Assembly: GCF_021155765.1 (NCBI RefSeq)
Contig: NC_060118.1
Coordinates: forward strand, 13,590,146-13,654,145
Origin: Diprion similis
Lineage: Eukaryota > Arthropoda > Insecta > Hymenoptera > Diprionidae
Direction of reading: 5' to 3'
Length of the DNA stretch: 64,000 bases
The position numbers and the translations under genes were made by a program. This document shows positions 36,901 to 51,000 of the stretch, in pieces; positions within the stretch are counted from its first letter, which is position 1; each line of letters opens with the position of its first letter. The notes below the pieces were generated by a model. That model worked only from the letters and a program-made list of their open reading frames with translations. It was not told where the DNA came from and did no database searches.

Positions 36901-39900
36901 ATCGATCAATGATACCCGCGTAAGGTATACCCAGTATTCAGTTAGTAAAATTCAACAGGTCAAAGCATAATGAATCCGTTATGCATATATCATATGTATG
37001 TATAGTAATCCATTCATAAATTCATCAAATTTCCATAAGCTTTGTGCAGCGTAGGGTATAACGCGGTGTGTTTCCACCTATAACCTACCTATATATATAT
37101 ATATTATACGACACGGATCGAGTTTACAGCTTTTAACGAAATATTTCACAACGAAGTACATATTCTCACGTATTCTCACGTATATTGTATACGGGGGTAT
37201 AAAAACTAGCAAAGGAAAAACGGAGCTTACACCTCACAGTCGCCATTTTCGATTATTTTTCTCTTTCTGCCAACAACGCATAATATACGTTGAAAAAATT
37301 CTCACCATTTGAAGATGATGATTTGTCGCATGTTTATTTATTTCGTATACCTATACATATAAATTATTGCGCATATTATACAACTCTCTTTCTCACCTCG
37401 TTCCATTTCCATTTCTTTTATATATATTCTAAACACAACGTATAGGTATATATACTTATATTAGTTACATACTGCAAAAAATCTTTCGATCGAGAGATTG
37501 CACCTAGCGGCATAGATCTCCATAGAGAAAAGGAAATAGACTTTTCACATCCACGTTACCATACGTATTACATACATGCAGTAGTTACATAGTGCGTTAT
37601 TATAAGCGAACGCGTACGTTCTACGTACAAAGATCAAGAACGACCAGTGAGCTACAGATCATCGGATCGAGCGCGACACGAAATTTTTTTTTATTTATTC
37701 ACTCCGTTCCATATTTGCGACAAAAAAGTATCATCAGAAAAAAAAAACACTATTCATACAGTCCGAAGTAAATTGTATGAAAAAAATAATAATAATAATA
37801 ATAATAATTCGCATTGGCATTTCTGCAAATATTTTACAATGATATTGTAATGCAGTAGTTGTTACACGTTATAACGACACACGTAATAATTGTTTCAAGT
37901 ACGCGTTACCGTACAGTTGCGTTCGTTTTTTTATTTTATTTATTAGTTTTTTTTTCCCTCCTTCGTTTTTTCTCTTGAATAGACAAAAGCAACAAGTCGG
38001 TGACAAATCTTCTCTTCTCTTTTCCCGTCTCTCCAACTCTTCATTGTTCCCTGTGTACATATGTACAACCTGTAATATATAGGTATATGTATATACCTTG
38101 CAGGCGTTACCCACATGCTGCATGAGTTTCTTGTCATACGTGTCAGACTGCAAAGGAGCGCGACGAACTTATTGAACCAACTTTATCTCCTCACTTTGCA
38201 AACCGTCGTTTCGACTCGTTCGCAATTTACACGAGGACTCGCCTCTTCGTGCTCGCGGGACTCTCGAGGCGATTTTACTTATCTGTCGCCGAGGAACGCG
38301 CTGACTCTTAATTTCGGATATATCATCCACCCAACGACGTCTGTCTAGTCGCGTATGTCGTTGTCTCAAGTACAGGATATAACGATATCTCTTCTATCCA
38401 TTCTAGCGCTCTTGGATTCCTTGTACGTATCTATTATATGTTTTAAGCGAGCAAAGTGATTTCACAATGAGACTTGGAGGAACAAATTCCAGGAATAAAA
38501 AAAAATAGATTATACGTTATTAATAGATGTACGGAAAGAATAAAATAGCAGATTTTACTAAAACACTACAGGAAAAAAGAATTACGTCAAGTTTTTTGGT
38601 GATACATACTTGATAAAATGGAGTATTTACTTTAGAAACAGTGAAAATCACTTTAAGCAGAGTGAAATTGGCTATATTCGTGTACTAAAAAGAAACTTGT
38701 ATTTTTCACCAAAAATGTTCTTTTTCTCATCTCCGTGTAGTACGTATCACGTGGAAGTATAGGAAAGAAACCGAAATGAAAAAATAGATAATAAATTACG
38801 CGACAGATGTATAATGTATTAATACCGACGTTCAAATGTATGTCGTGTACTCATTGGCAGCGCTAAATACCTCTCTATAGGTATATTAATACGTACATAC
38901 AATAAAAACCTCCTCCTCCTCCTCCTCCTCCTCCTCCTCCTCGTCCTTGTCGTCCTCGTCGTCGCCTAGCGAGCGAGCAAGCACCGCATGTGCATCGCGT
39001 TTGACGTTACGTCACTGCTCGCTCGCGTTGTCGTGTCGCGTTTATTATACTATTATTGCTATTAAACAGTCCGCGCGTATGAACGTATGTACGTATGTAC
39101 CTATGAATGTAGCACATATAATATATATATATATCTAGATACGTATTGTATGCCTACAAGTGTGTCGTCGTCGCAAGCAAGCCACCTTCGCGATTCATGT
39201 GTCACGCGCATAGATGTGCAGGCATGGGTTTGCAGAAGGGCAGCAGCAGCAGCAGCGACGACGGACTTGCGTATGTTTGTACGTTTTGTATACGCATGTT
39301 ACATACCTTCACGCGTTTGTCCAAGGCTTGGAGTCGAGGGCTAAATAGAGGAGTTGAGTTGGACGATGTGCACGCACGTTGCACTCGGTGCATGGCACAA
39401 ACTTAAAAGAGAGTCTCGAGGTTGCGGAGAAAATTGAAAGAGAGAAGAAGGAAGAAGGGAGAGGAGGAGGAGGTAGGGAAGATAAAATAGAAAACTATGT
39501 ATACCGCACGTGTGTGTCTATATACCGTTCCTTGCGTTATACGCAACAACACGCGTGTGCATATGAATAATTGTTCGTCGTTGCGGCCAAGTGTTCTTGG
39601 CTAATACCTAATTTCCTTAGGTACATACGTTGTACCTTGGGTTTCATGGGTATGTAATGAATACGTAGATATATACCGCAATGAATGGTGCGTTAGGGAC
39701 CGAAGTGTGAATTTAACGTCTGCTGCACCAGCCTAGCTCTGATCTTTTTGCACCTTTTCTTTTCTCTGCATTTTTATATTCCATTCGTTAGATAACACGC
39801 GCAATGGTTGGTTAGACATGCGGTGTATGCATGCATGTACCTGTGGTACTTGATCTTAAGTAGAAACCCGCGCGTCCCGTTTCACAGTGCAAGCTAAGCA

Positions 39901-41999
39901 ACGTTAATCGCTGTATGTAGCTATACTATATACGTCACACAAGCTTCGCGATGTTGCAAAAAGGCGCCATGATTCGAAACTGATCTTGCCATTCGCTCAG
40001 CAAATTAGTCGGAGAATCGTTATTCTTAGTACCTACCCTCCTCCTCCTCCTCCTCCTTGAGCTGACACGTTTCGTTTGACTCAGGATTTTTGCAAAAGTT
40101 ATTAACTAAGGATTCATAGGATAAAGGGAAAGAAAAAAGAAATTGATGATAAAAGATTCTCTCAAATACCAGGTAATATGTGTAACATAAGTAGGTGGAG
40201 TACACGCGCGTATAATCATCTACGAGGAATCCACGTAGATTCTAGGTATAGACCACCGGCACAAGTATAGTCGCATAGCCAATCATAGCCAGACCGGGCT
40301 TATCTACAGGTTCTGTCAACCGTGCGCGATTAAACTTGACTGCATGTACCTACGTATACACGGTGGACGGGAACCGTTGATTATTGTCGACCGATATTCT
40401 TACGTATATATATTTATATAGCGTATATTCCAAGGTGCAGATCTAAACTCACAATTTATTACGATTCTCATTTATAAATGCGGAAGAAATTTTAATCAAA
40501 TTTTAAACCATTGTACTGCTGCTGGGTTGTTAATACATATATTTCATCGCTGCGGTAGAAGAAGAGAGAAAATTTGTGTACATATATAATATATGTATAC
40601 AGAGGGATCGAAACGAAATAGATGGAAAATTGCTTACGATGTAAATAAATATTTAGAAACTGGCAATCCACTCGGTATGTATAATAGAAACGAGCGAGAG
40701 AATTTAAACTAGGCAAATATCAACTGCGACCCGCATGTAATAAAAGCGAGAGGAAGTTACACACGGACGTGAAACAGGTGAGAGACCCGCGAGTCTTCGG
40801 GTCACCGCGTGTGTTTCAGAAACGGGTAAAAAAAAAAAAAGGAAAAGAAAAAAGAAAACGAAAAGAAAACACTGAGCCAACAAAGCCAACTGGCATACCT
40901 CTTCGATATCTTGACGCGGGCTGTGTAAATATGCTGCAAGACGGTACAAAATGACGTTTTGTTCACCGCCTTCTTCCCGTATACATACTCGCATCGTCGT
41001 GAGGCTGCAGCAGAACGCGCGGGTCGAGCAGCTTTTACTATAACGCGGCAGAAAGAGTAGGGAAAAGAAAATGAGCGATATTCCCTGAATTTTAGAGTTT
41101 TGAGGATAAGGAGAAAAGGTTTGTGTCTTCGCTAAGTGTCGGTAAAATGTCGATAATAGAAATCTGCGTCGAGAACCGGCTTTTTTTTTGTATTCTTTAA
41201 CTGGTACGGGAAACGAGGCAAGGAAAATGAACGAACTTCCCCCAACTTTCCAGTCAAGTTTCCCGCATGCGGCTCGCGTACGTTACGCCTCCTACACCTT
41301 ATCCCAACGATTCCGCGCCTGCGGCCGGATTGATAGTGACTTCCTTTCCCACGTTCGCTATCAACGAGGCTTAAACTCGTCGCTCCGGGTTACCCGCGGC
41401 TTTGCGCGTTGTTATTTTCTGCCTTGCGGTGTGCAGCTCGTTCCGTTTTACCTGCACTCTGGTCCGCCGTCCCACGTAAGCCTGATACGAGCGGGGTGCA
41501 GGGTAGGGGAGGCAATGGGCAAAGGAGAAAGAGAGAGAGAGAGAGAGAGAGGCGTGCGTTGGGTGCGTAAAGCGGCTTCGAAGCGTATAATACGGGTCGT
41601 CAGTAATCGTGCGATAAGCCCGCGAAACGCTCGGCGCTAATCGTAAGCGAGTTGATCGTGCGTGAGAGGCGGAATGGAAGGCGATTTGGAGCGCAGAGTT
41701 TAGCAGGCGTGAGGCGACCCTTCGGCCACGGCTGGAGCCCGACTCCTTCGTCATGCAAGTCAAACGACGCATTATTCCTTGACCTGACCCAAGGAAGCCT
41801 CCTTTCATATTCATCAGTCTTTGCCCAACCATTTATTTTGTATTCCTTTGAACCGGCATGCATGCAGGCACACGGAGACCGGCGGAACCTCGGAAACGCG
41901 TCTTTGCATAAACCGTTCGAAATCGACCCCGTCGCGGCGTCACGAACGATTTTACATGTGTCGCGTCTCCGACGTTGACATCCAGCCGCCACCGTCGCC

Positions 42000-42034
<35 letters not shown>

Positions 42035-45000
42035 TACTGCGACCGATATCCGATCGGCTTTCGAAAGGAATAATTTCTTTTTCCCCCCCCGAACCAAATC
42101 GTCTCGGAGTATCTAGTTTTTTATTCACGAGAATCGATCACAACTCGCGTTGAAGATAAACGTGACGGTGTAACCACAAGTAAAAAATGAGGAAGTATTA
42201 CATTATTTCTATTACAATATATGCAGGTGTTTTATATTATATTCGGAGCCGCAATGATTCACTCTTTTTTGGAACGGAACGAGGCGAGATGATAAAAAAC
42301 GAGTTCCGATGAAACGGTGTCTTTTATTTAATCACCTATGTATGTACGTACGTACGTACGTACGTACGGACTGCTGTTTGCGAAATACTAAATGAAGAAA
42401 AAAAGTGTTAAAAAAAATAATTGAAAAAGCAAACTCAATGCCTTCTTATTGCAAGTGTGTAATTGCACGGCGCGTTACGCATCTGCGCCTGTGTGCCTTG
42501 CGCATATTGATATCGTGCGCTAAGGTAGAAACAGAAAGCATTGTTCGACAGGCGACACGAGATCTTATGTAAAAGTGCGCTGCTGCCTTTCCGCGGTTTC
42601 CCCTCCTCACCTCCGAACCCCTGCAACGAAACGAACCGATAACGCGACGCCGATATGCATGGCAGTTGCAGCCTTATAAGCCGGCCACGGTAAAGTTTTT
42701 CCGCACCGACCTCGTCCTCGAGAGTCTCAATAAATCGTCGTCTGCGGTAATTATAATTACACAAGGCGCAGGTGCTTCGCTCTGTTCTCTCGCTACACCT
42801 TATTTGCGATACACAAGTACTAATCGCGATAATACGGATTTTTGCATTACGTTTTATTTCGTACGTTTATACGTGTCGATATTTTCCAGGACGGTAGCCA
42901 TCAGAATGACGACGGCTCAGCTTTCTTTTGGGACCCTCCGTCGGCGAAAAATCGTGATGCGAAAAAGGATAATCAAACGAGACTCCTTCAGGAGCAACTC
43001 TCGCAAGCCACCGTAAAAATTCGCGAATTGGAAGCGGAACTTAAAACTGTACAGAGGGTGAGATGCGTTTTAATTATTCGGAAAATAAAGATCCGTTCGT
43101 ATCTCTGATGAACGATGTCTGATTTAATGATTTGCAAACCAATGTTCGCACAGGTAAACGCGCAAAGCTCGAAGGAAGACGTTCTCGATTGTAACCAAAG
43201 AACGGAACTCCTGCGAGCGAAGCAAGACATGATAAACCGTATCATTCAGATGGGCGAAAAGGTGTGTATATACCTATACCGACTGTGTAAATAAAATTGA
43301 GTATAATTTGCAGAAGAAATAATTAATTTCATCTGTTTTACAGAATCGCGAAGCCGAACGAAATATGAAACGTCTTCAGCTGGACGAAGCTGTTCTGGTT
43401 AATGATTTTCGTGGTATAATGTCACAGCTGGGTTCAACGGAGCAGTTGGACCTTATTCGGGCAGCTTTGAAATCCTTGGAAACCGAAAACGAAAAGGAAA
43501 TACTTACGGGGCGGGAGGAGAAGTTTGACGTGAATGAGAAAAGTATGACACATGACGAACGCCAGTTTGAATCGGTCTGCCTGAAGACCGATAACGGCAA
43601 TGAAACCGCTAAGAGGGAAGACAAACTTAACGGGGACACGTCGAACAAGGAAACCGAGCTCCTGAGGAGAATCGCTCAGCTTGAAGAGCAAAACGTCAGT
43701 CTGAATACCAGCATCGTGGAACTGGACCAACAGCATTCGGAATCAGTTGGTATGAAACTTGTTGTGAAACTATCATGACGTGATAGTTGAATAAAAATGT
43801 AACAATTCCCGTTAGTAATTTAAATTTCTTATAAATATCTGATTCTAGAGAGAGTTTTATCGATCAAAGATGAAATACAGAATAAGCATCAAACGCTTCA
43901 AAACGCTTACGAGCAGCTTTACGCTGAATACAACGAGGCGCAGAGTAAACTCGAAACCGTCGAATCCAAGCTGCAGTTTGCCGAGGCGAACAACAATACG
44001 ATTGCTGCAGTTTCCTCGACAAGTATTGAAGAGGTCGAAGAATTGTCGAGAAAGGTAAAAGAGATACTGAGGAGCGAGGAAATCGAGGTACAAGACGACA
44101 AATCTATCTTCGAAACCGTCGCCGAGAAGTACGTGGAAAGTAAATGGAAGAAAGATATGCTTGAAAGAAGGTTGACCGAGGTAAGTAGGGAGCTGAAAGA
44201 AGTTGCCGAGATAAAAGAATCCCTGCAATTAGAATGCGACGACATGCAGCTCAACATCGATTCGTTGCTTGCGGAAATTCAACATCTGAAGTCTAATTTG
44301 CCATCGATTCCTGAGGCGAGCGAGGAGCGGGTTGCTTCCTTGGAGACCGAGACCGAGTCATTGCAGGAAGAAATCGAACGCCTTCAATCGGAAAATACCG
44401 CGACAAGACAACAAAATTCTGAGTTGGTAATGGCCGTGCACAACATCGAAGCGACGCTGAGGAACCAAGAGAATCTGGAAGCCGAATTGAGGAACACGAA
44501 ACAGCAGCTCGATATCGCTCAGCAACAATTATCGGGTGCTTCGAAAAACGTCGAAAACAATGAGAACATGCTCGAGGATTTAAGTCGCAGATTACACGGG
44601 TCATTGGACGAAAATAACGAGCTTCGCACGACGATTGATCAAATGAAAATAGCTCAGAGTGAGTTGGAACAGCGACTTAAAAATCAGATAGAGTTGACGA
44701 AAAAATTGGAATTGGAACTTGAAAGTCTGCGAGAGGATTCAAGACGTTCGGTATCGAATGAAAAGCGGTTGGAAGGCGAAATGAAAACGCTGCAAGATGC
44801 GGAAAGTCGAATGCAGAGTGACCTTGAAACCGCATTGCGGGAAAGAGAGGAACTCCAAATTTCGTTCGGTACGTCTAACCAGGTGGCTGACCTAGAATAC
44901 GATTTGTCAAATATGAGGAAAGAGTTGGACGAAGCACTGAGTCAGGTGGAGATCCAGCAGAGTCAAATAGAAAAATTGTCAAACAGTAACGAGAGGTTGG

Positions 45001-48000
45001 TCAAAGAGAATTCTTCGTTGCTCGATCAGCTGGGAGCGACTCAGGACGAGTCACTGGACAATATAGAACTCTTAAACACGGAAATGGTACTGCTTGAGCA
45101 GAAATATAACGCCCTAGAAAAAGAAGTCGGTGCTAAAACGGCGGAACTTGCCGAGGCCTTAGAACAGCTTCATGTCAACGAAGGGAAATGCGTTAGACTT
45201 GAAAACGAGTTGGCAACTTGCAAGTTAGTCACGGAGAAATTACAAACTGAGAATGAAAGGTGTATTGAATTAGAAAATGAATTGAAAATATTGAAAGGAA
45301 ATTTAGAAAAGTTTCAAAGTATCGAAGGAAAATACAAAGATAGCGAAGATCAATGTAGACAATTGAAAATTGAATTGGAGTCTGTTAAGAGCAAAGCGGA
45401 GAATTTGTTAACGGTTGAGAAAAAATGTTGCGAACTCGAGGCCGAGTTGAACGACTTGAGAAACGTAGGAGCAAAGCTACGATTAGCGGAAAGCAAATGT
45501 ATTCAACTAGAAACGGAATTGAGAGATATACGATCGAATCAGTTAGCTAGTGCTACGCTAGAAGAGATGCGGAGAGACAGCGATGAGATGAAAGATGTCC
45601 GCGACGCATTGGCGGAAAAGACGCGTGAGAATGAAATTTTAATTGCCGAAAACGCAAAGCACTGCCGCACGGAGAAATCTTTGTTAGAAAGTAATCAAGA
45701 TTCAGCAGAGATGGCCAGAGAAACTATTAATGGCTTGACTCAGCTGGTTAGAGAGAAAGATGCCGAGATACAGAATTTTAGATCAACAAGCAGGACCGAA
45801 AGCTCCGACGGTAAGCACGAGGAGCAATTACTGGCTATGAAAAAGGAGAGGGACGAGCTGGTGAATCTTGTTCAAGTAAAACATAACGAGAGCGTCCAAT
45901 ACCATCTTGAGATACAAAGATTGACGCAATTGGTAAACGAACAGCTAACGAATAATCAAAAACTTAAGGTGGAACATGACAGGGTTTCGGAAGCAGTGAA
46001 AGAAAAAGAAGCTGAACTTCTATGGGCGCAAAACGAGCTTCAAGTCGTGCGTCAAAGACTGAAGAACTTCGAGGAGTCGAATAATTATGGTGAAAACTGC
46101 GGGGTGGTTGAGCACTCTGTCCAATTAGCTCAAGCAGGGATTCTTAACGAGAAGTGCAACGCATTGGAGGCAGCTTTGGTCCAGGAACAATCTAGCAATA
46201 GAATTTTGCAAAATCAACTTGTAGAGAGCCAGAAGAAAGAGGCGGCGGCAGGAAAGGAATTGGACCGATTGAGAACTCACTTAATGGAAATCGAGGCGAG
46301 TTATACAGAGGAAGCTCTCTTAGCTGAACAGAAACAAAAGGAACTTGAAACGAAATTGATGCAAGCCGAAGAACGGGTCAAGAATAGTTCTACCGTTTAC
46401 ACTTCTGCGAGTATCCGGGCTAATCAACAAGTCGAAACGTTACAGCAACAAATGGCTCTTATTGTTCAACAGAGGGATGAGATACAAAAGAAATTATCCA
46501 TATCCGAAGACAAGGTTTTGGCACACTCAGCTTCTCTCACCAATTTGCAAATTGTTTTGGAACAATTTCAAAGAGGTAATAGACACATTAGATAACATAA
46601 CGCCTGGTGGTGGATTCTTATCGGAATTATAAACTCTCTACTTTTATCATGCTTGTGAGATAAGATTTTGCTATTCATTTTTTGCTCATATTTGTCACCG
46701 CAAGAGTAATGTAACCATTTGTGTGTCACGTTTCATTGATCTTAAATACACTGATCTCGTTTTGCGTACGTTAGACTTTGTTTAAATTACAATGTAATTT
46801 TTATTATTTCGTCAACAAAACTTGAATTCTGAGCTACCAGCGATAACGGGAAAAATATCAACATTCACAAGCGTCAATAATTCAGCCTTTGAAATGAAAA
46901 TTCTGAAGATTTCGGAAAGCATAGATAAATTCTTTAATGACATATATTTTTTTTAGACAAAGACAAAGACATCCTATCGGCAACAGAAAAATTACGACAA
47001 CAGCTTGAGGATTCTTATGAAAGACAGGCAGAACTTTCTGACGAAATTACCAATCTCAAGGTTAGCATTTAACGTGTAATGATTATTGTCAGCTTCTAAA
47101 CAGACCGTTTGCAAACACAGAAGAAAATATTCGTCTGTTACCATAAAACTGATTCATTTATTTCAATTTTTTATCAACAGGATCAATTGTTGGAAGCTAA
47201 AGAATGCTTGCAAGCAGCGTCAAGACTAAGCGAACAACTGGATAAAAAAACTGAAAGAATCGAGGAACTGAAACAAGAAGGTATTTTGATTTTTATCCGG
47301 AATGAATTTACGTTTTATTCTGCATTTGGCTGCATTTTGTTGGTTTTGATAAAATCTGCATGAAGATTGTTGATTGGAGCATTATTGTAAACTGTAGAGT
47401 GTAGAATATAATTCTACGTACCTATGAATCACATAAGTCAATGTGTAAAGTTTGATTGCAAAAATGGGTGATCACTTTTTGAACTGGAATTTGATTTGTC
47501 TAGTTTTCAGTTTTCGTATTCACACTCTACTAGTTATGCCATACACACTATGGTGTCCCTTATTTAGGCTGTTGACGAATTTTTACCGCCCCACTCTCCA
47601 AATCAACTTCAAATAATTAGAAAACAATCACCCAATTTTTTCAGATTTATAGTTGGCAATAGTGCTACTGTCTGGGAAAAAATTCGGGCAACGATACGTC
47701 AACACTCTAAATTAGAGACACCCTAATATACACATAAGTTTATACAACAAGAGGACGGTTTGTCTATAAGGCGCAGGCACAGGGAACGTCGCAGGAAGTG
47801 ATTTGAAATCTGAAAAAATTAGTGGCCAAACTTACGACCCAACAACAAGGGTGGCGCAGCCAATTATTCTAATCCAATTTGATGTATCGAAAGTTACGAC
47901 TACTTTTAATTTGATTCTTAAATTAACCCTGCAAGCTGAGCCTAAAGCGAGTAGACAAACTGTAAGACTAATAATATTTTGACAAAAAAAAATTTTTTTC

Positions 48001-51000
48001 ACATACAAACATTTTTGTGTAAACGTTTAGTATTATTTTACTGAAAATTTCAGCAATACAATTTGCGGTAGCCTCAGACATCCAAATACTAATTGAATAT
48101 CCCGAAACATATCCTAGCAAGGTTTTTTGTAAAAAAAAAAAAGAGAGCATCAATTTGGCTGTGGCCTGTGACTAATACACAAATAAAAATAGTAAACGAA
48201 AGAGCATAAATAAATAAGCACATAAATAGTCCGGTGGCGTAGTCAAATATCAGCTGGTAATTCTGGGATTGTAAGAACTAGCCCAGGATTCTTGCTGGTA
48301 TCCGGCTACGAACCGGTCCGACGCCTTTGCACACTAAACAGCATCTCGTCTGGCTCATGCATTGCCATTGGTGCCGGTTTTCCTACTTTTCGTTTTGATT
48401 TTTTATCCATTATAATATAAGTTGTTTTTATATCGCATATTCGTGTGGAGGTATTTTTACAGGATTATTTATTATAGAGCAGTATATTTCAAAGTATTTT
48501 CATTCTTTTATGATCCCTTTTTGTCATGAAGTTTATACTCAATATCTTCGCCTAAACCCGATACAATTAGGATCTTGCTTTTTTTATTACTTTATCACAT
48601 GGGTCTCACGTTCCGAATGGCAGTATCGGAAAAACTAGACGTTAATCAGTTAACGTTGTAATAGCTACAAGCTGTTGATATATTTATTAGAATTTTTACT
48701 TACAATCTCACATTGCACATTTTTAAGGTGAAGTAAATGCTGAATTTTTAAGCAAAGCTTTTATTATATCGATTGGAATATATTTTTCTTATTCATTCTT
48801 ATGTAATGTTTGAACGATTGTTTCATATTGAATTCATATGAATTCATATTTTTTTTTTCTGTTTTCTTATCATAATAATTTATCCACATCTTTTTACAGC
48901 GTTAATTTCAATCGACTATCGAGTTAATATTCTTCTTCTTGTTGCACGCCCTACATCAGTAACGTAGCAATTTTATGTAATTACCAAGTCTTACATAATA
49001 ACGTTGCAGTTAAAATGCACATATTCCTTGAGATAGCAGGTAGTTAGGTAATTCAAGGACTGTCGGCTAGTTTGAACAATATATCTATGTCGACGTTCAT
49101 TCCAACCATGAACCGAAACTAACATAGTTCATTTTAAATATATCTTATTCAAACCAGCGAAGTTAACTTGTCCTGAAATTTATTGCACGATGTATGACAG
49201 TTTTATTTTCAATATTACTTTGTTTAATAATTTTATAAATAGTAGAGTTTTGACTGATATTAAAATGTGTGATGAAAGTGTAAGTCGTATATTACAGTAT
49301 AAAATAATCGTCGAGTGCGGTCGTTTATGAATCTTAGAACTGTTTAATATTTAACATACAATTACATGGTTTGCATGAATATTTTATTTTCGTGTAATAC
49401 GTCAGTTGTTGTCAGATTAAGTAAATACAATGCTGGGCTGAGATTAAACAATACAATTTCGAATCAAGCTACACCAATTAAATGTGAGAATCCTTTAATG
49501 AAAAATAAATGAAAGTTACAAAAGAGGAGAAATATACACTTTCCTGAAATTTAGATTTACATAGAGTTAACCAAAGATAGAAATGAAAGAATATTTTGGT
49601 AGCGACAGAGTGGATAATCTCATGCGGTAACTGTGAGCGTGTTGATTATAGGAGCTCATATTACCTCGTGGGATTTCCCACCCGCTACTACTATCCTACA
49701 AATTCTCAGAAAAAGACTAAAAAAATTTGAATGCATATTTCCATTTCACACACAAAGTTAGTTCTGAAATCTTAACACGGTTTAAAAGTACTGAGAACGA
49801 AATGAACCCGTGGAATGACTCTGATTTGAAATTAATAGATTTTCATTGAGTTTTAAAAATGTAAATCGTTTCATTGTTTCACGATTATGTATATATACTG
49901 TTGAGTAGTATCGTTTGCCAGCTTGAGGTAACGAGTGTGACCCAAAACGCACATTAATATGATATTATTGTTTTTAGCAGCATGTATCAATATAATTATA
50001 CTTTATCGAAATGGCATGACAAGAGAAGAATGCAGCATGTTTAACCGAGTTGTGAGTGTGAGTATTACATCAGGTACTGGTGTAGCTTCACGACAACCAG
50101 TACTTGTGTTATACTTGCGCTTATGGTCTCATTACCTACCAGCCTGAAGCCACGCAACGGCCGAATGCACACATTATATAAATTAAAGCGTGCTCAATAT
50201 CAATTTCCTTGTTGTTGAAGTATCGACCGGTAAACTTGAAGTAATGCAGAAATGCATTGACCGAATGTATGACGCAGTCACAATTTTTTATTCAAATTTA
50301 TTGTACGCAAATATTCTGGTCGATTGGCAAACCAAACCGAATTAACAATCGTTGATTTTCGTTGATTAAAGTTCCATTTAAAAGTAATACATTGTTTTTT
50401 ACAGTTGCTCGGTTAACAGAACTAGTTAATACTGCGGATGATCGAATAGAAGGAGCAAATAAAAGTGGCGAAGGAAAAGTAGACAGGTTTGTAAAAAGTT
50501 TTTCACAATTAATTGTTCAGCCATGTTTATCTTCTAATAAGATCGTCACAAGACGCACAATAATATGTTGTATTTTTTACAGGGCTCTCGTGAAGAATTT
50601 AGTTCTCGGCTACGTGTCGTCAGCAACTGGTGACAAGTTATCGGTACTCAGAGTATTGGCTACCGTTTTAGATTTCAACGAATCAGACCGAGAGAAGAGC
50701 GGACTGAATAGCCCTGCGGCAAGTGGCAGCTGGTTTGCTGGTTTACTGCGAAGCGGAGGGGCTGCTCAGTCGAAAGTAAACTAATCATTCTCGTATTTTG
50801 TTTCAATTCGTCATTTTTTAATTAGAATTATGATTTAAGATCTACAAATCCAAATGTTACGGTTTACGAAAATTTTAACAAAACTTTAACGCTTCCGCAG
50901 GATCAAGAGGCGTCGTTATCTGCGGCGTTCGTCAGGTTTTTGGAAAGTGAATCCAAGCCAAAAGCTCAACTACCGGCTCTACCAATATCTACTACTGTAA

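Larger units (their letters stand above)
30616..42889 (+). other. Intron 3 of GMAP-210 (12.3 kb)
   Basis: The intron separates the first 86 residues from the rest of the coiled coil. It carries an inverted repeat (31044-31208), GAA, ATCTCC, AG and TCC microsatellites, a fold-back element (33971-34281), a TATA box with a short ATG exon (33753-33941), a TGCCCA repeat (35786-35827) and a GC-rich stretch (41190-42100) near its end. No nested gene is firmly supported on either strand. Confidence 0.8.

Noticed and set aside
41188..42153. Several 100-165 codon ORFs on both strands
   Set aside because: They overlap in several frames within GC-rich DNA and contain poly-Ala or poly-Leu from the TGC repeat; no recognisable domain.
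43376..44604. Minus-strand ORFs of 90-123 codons
   Set aside because: Antisense to the GMAP-210 coiled-coil exons; Ser/Leu-rich as expected from reversed Glu/Lys codons.
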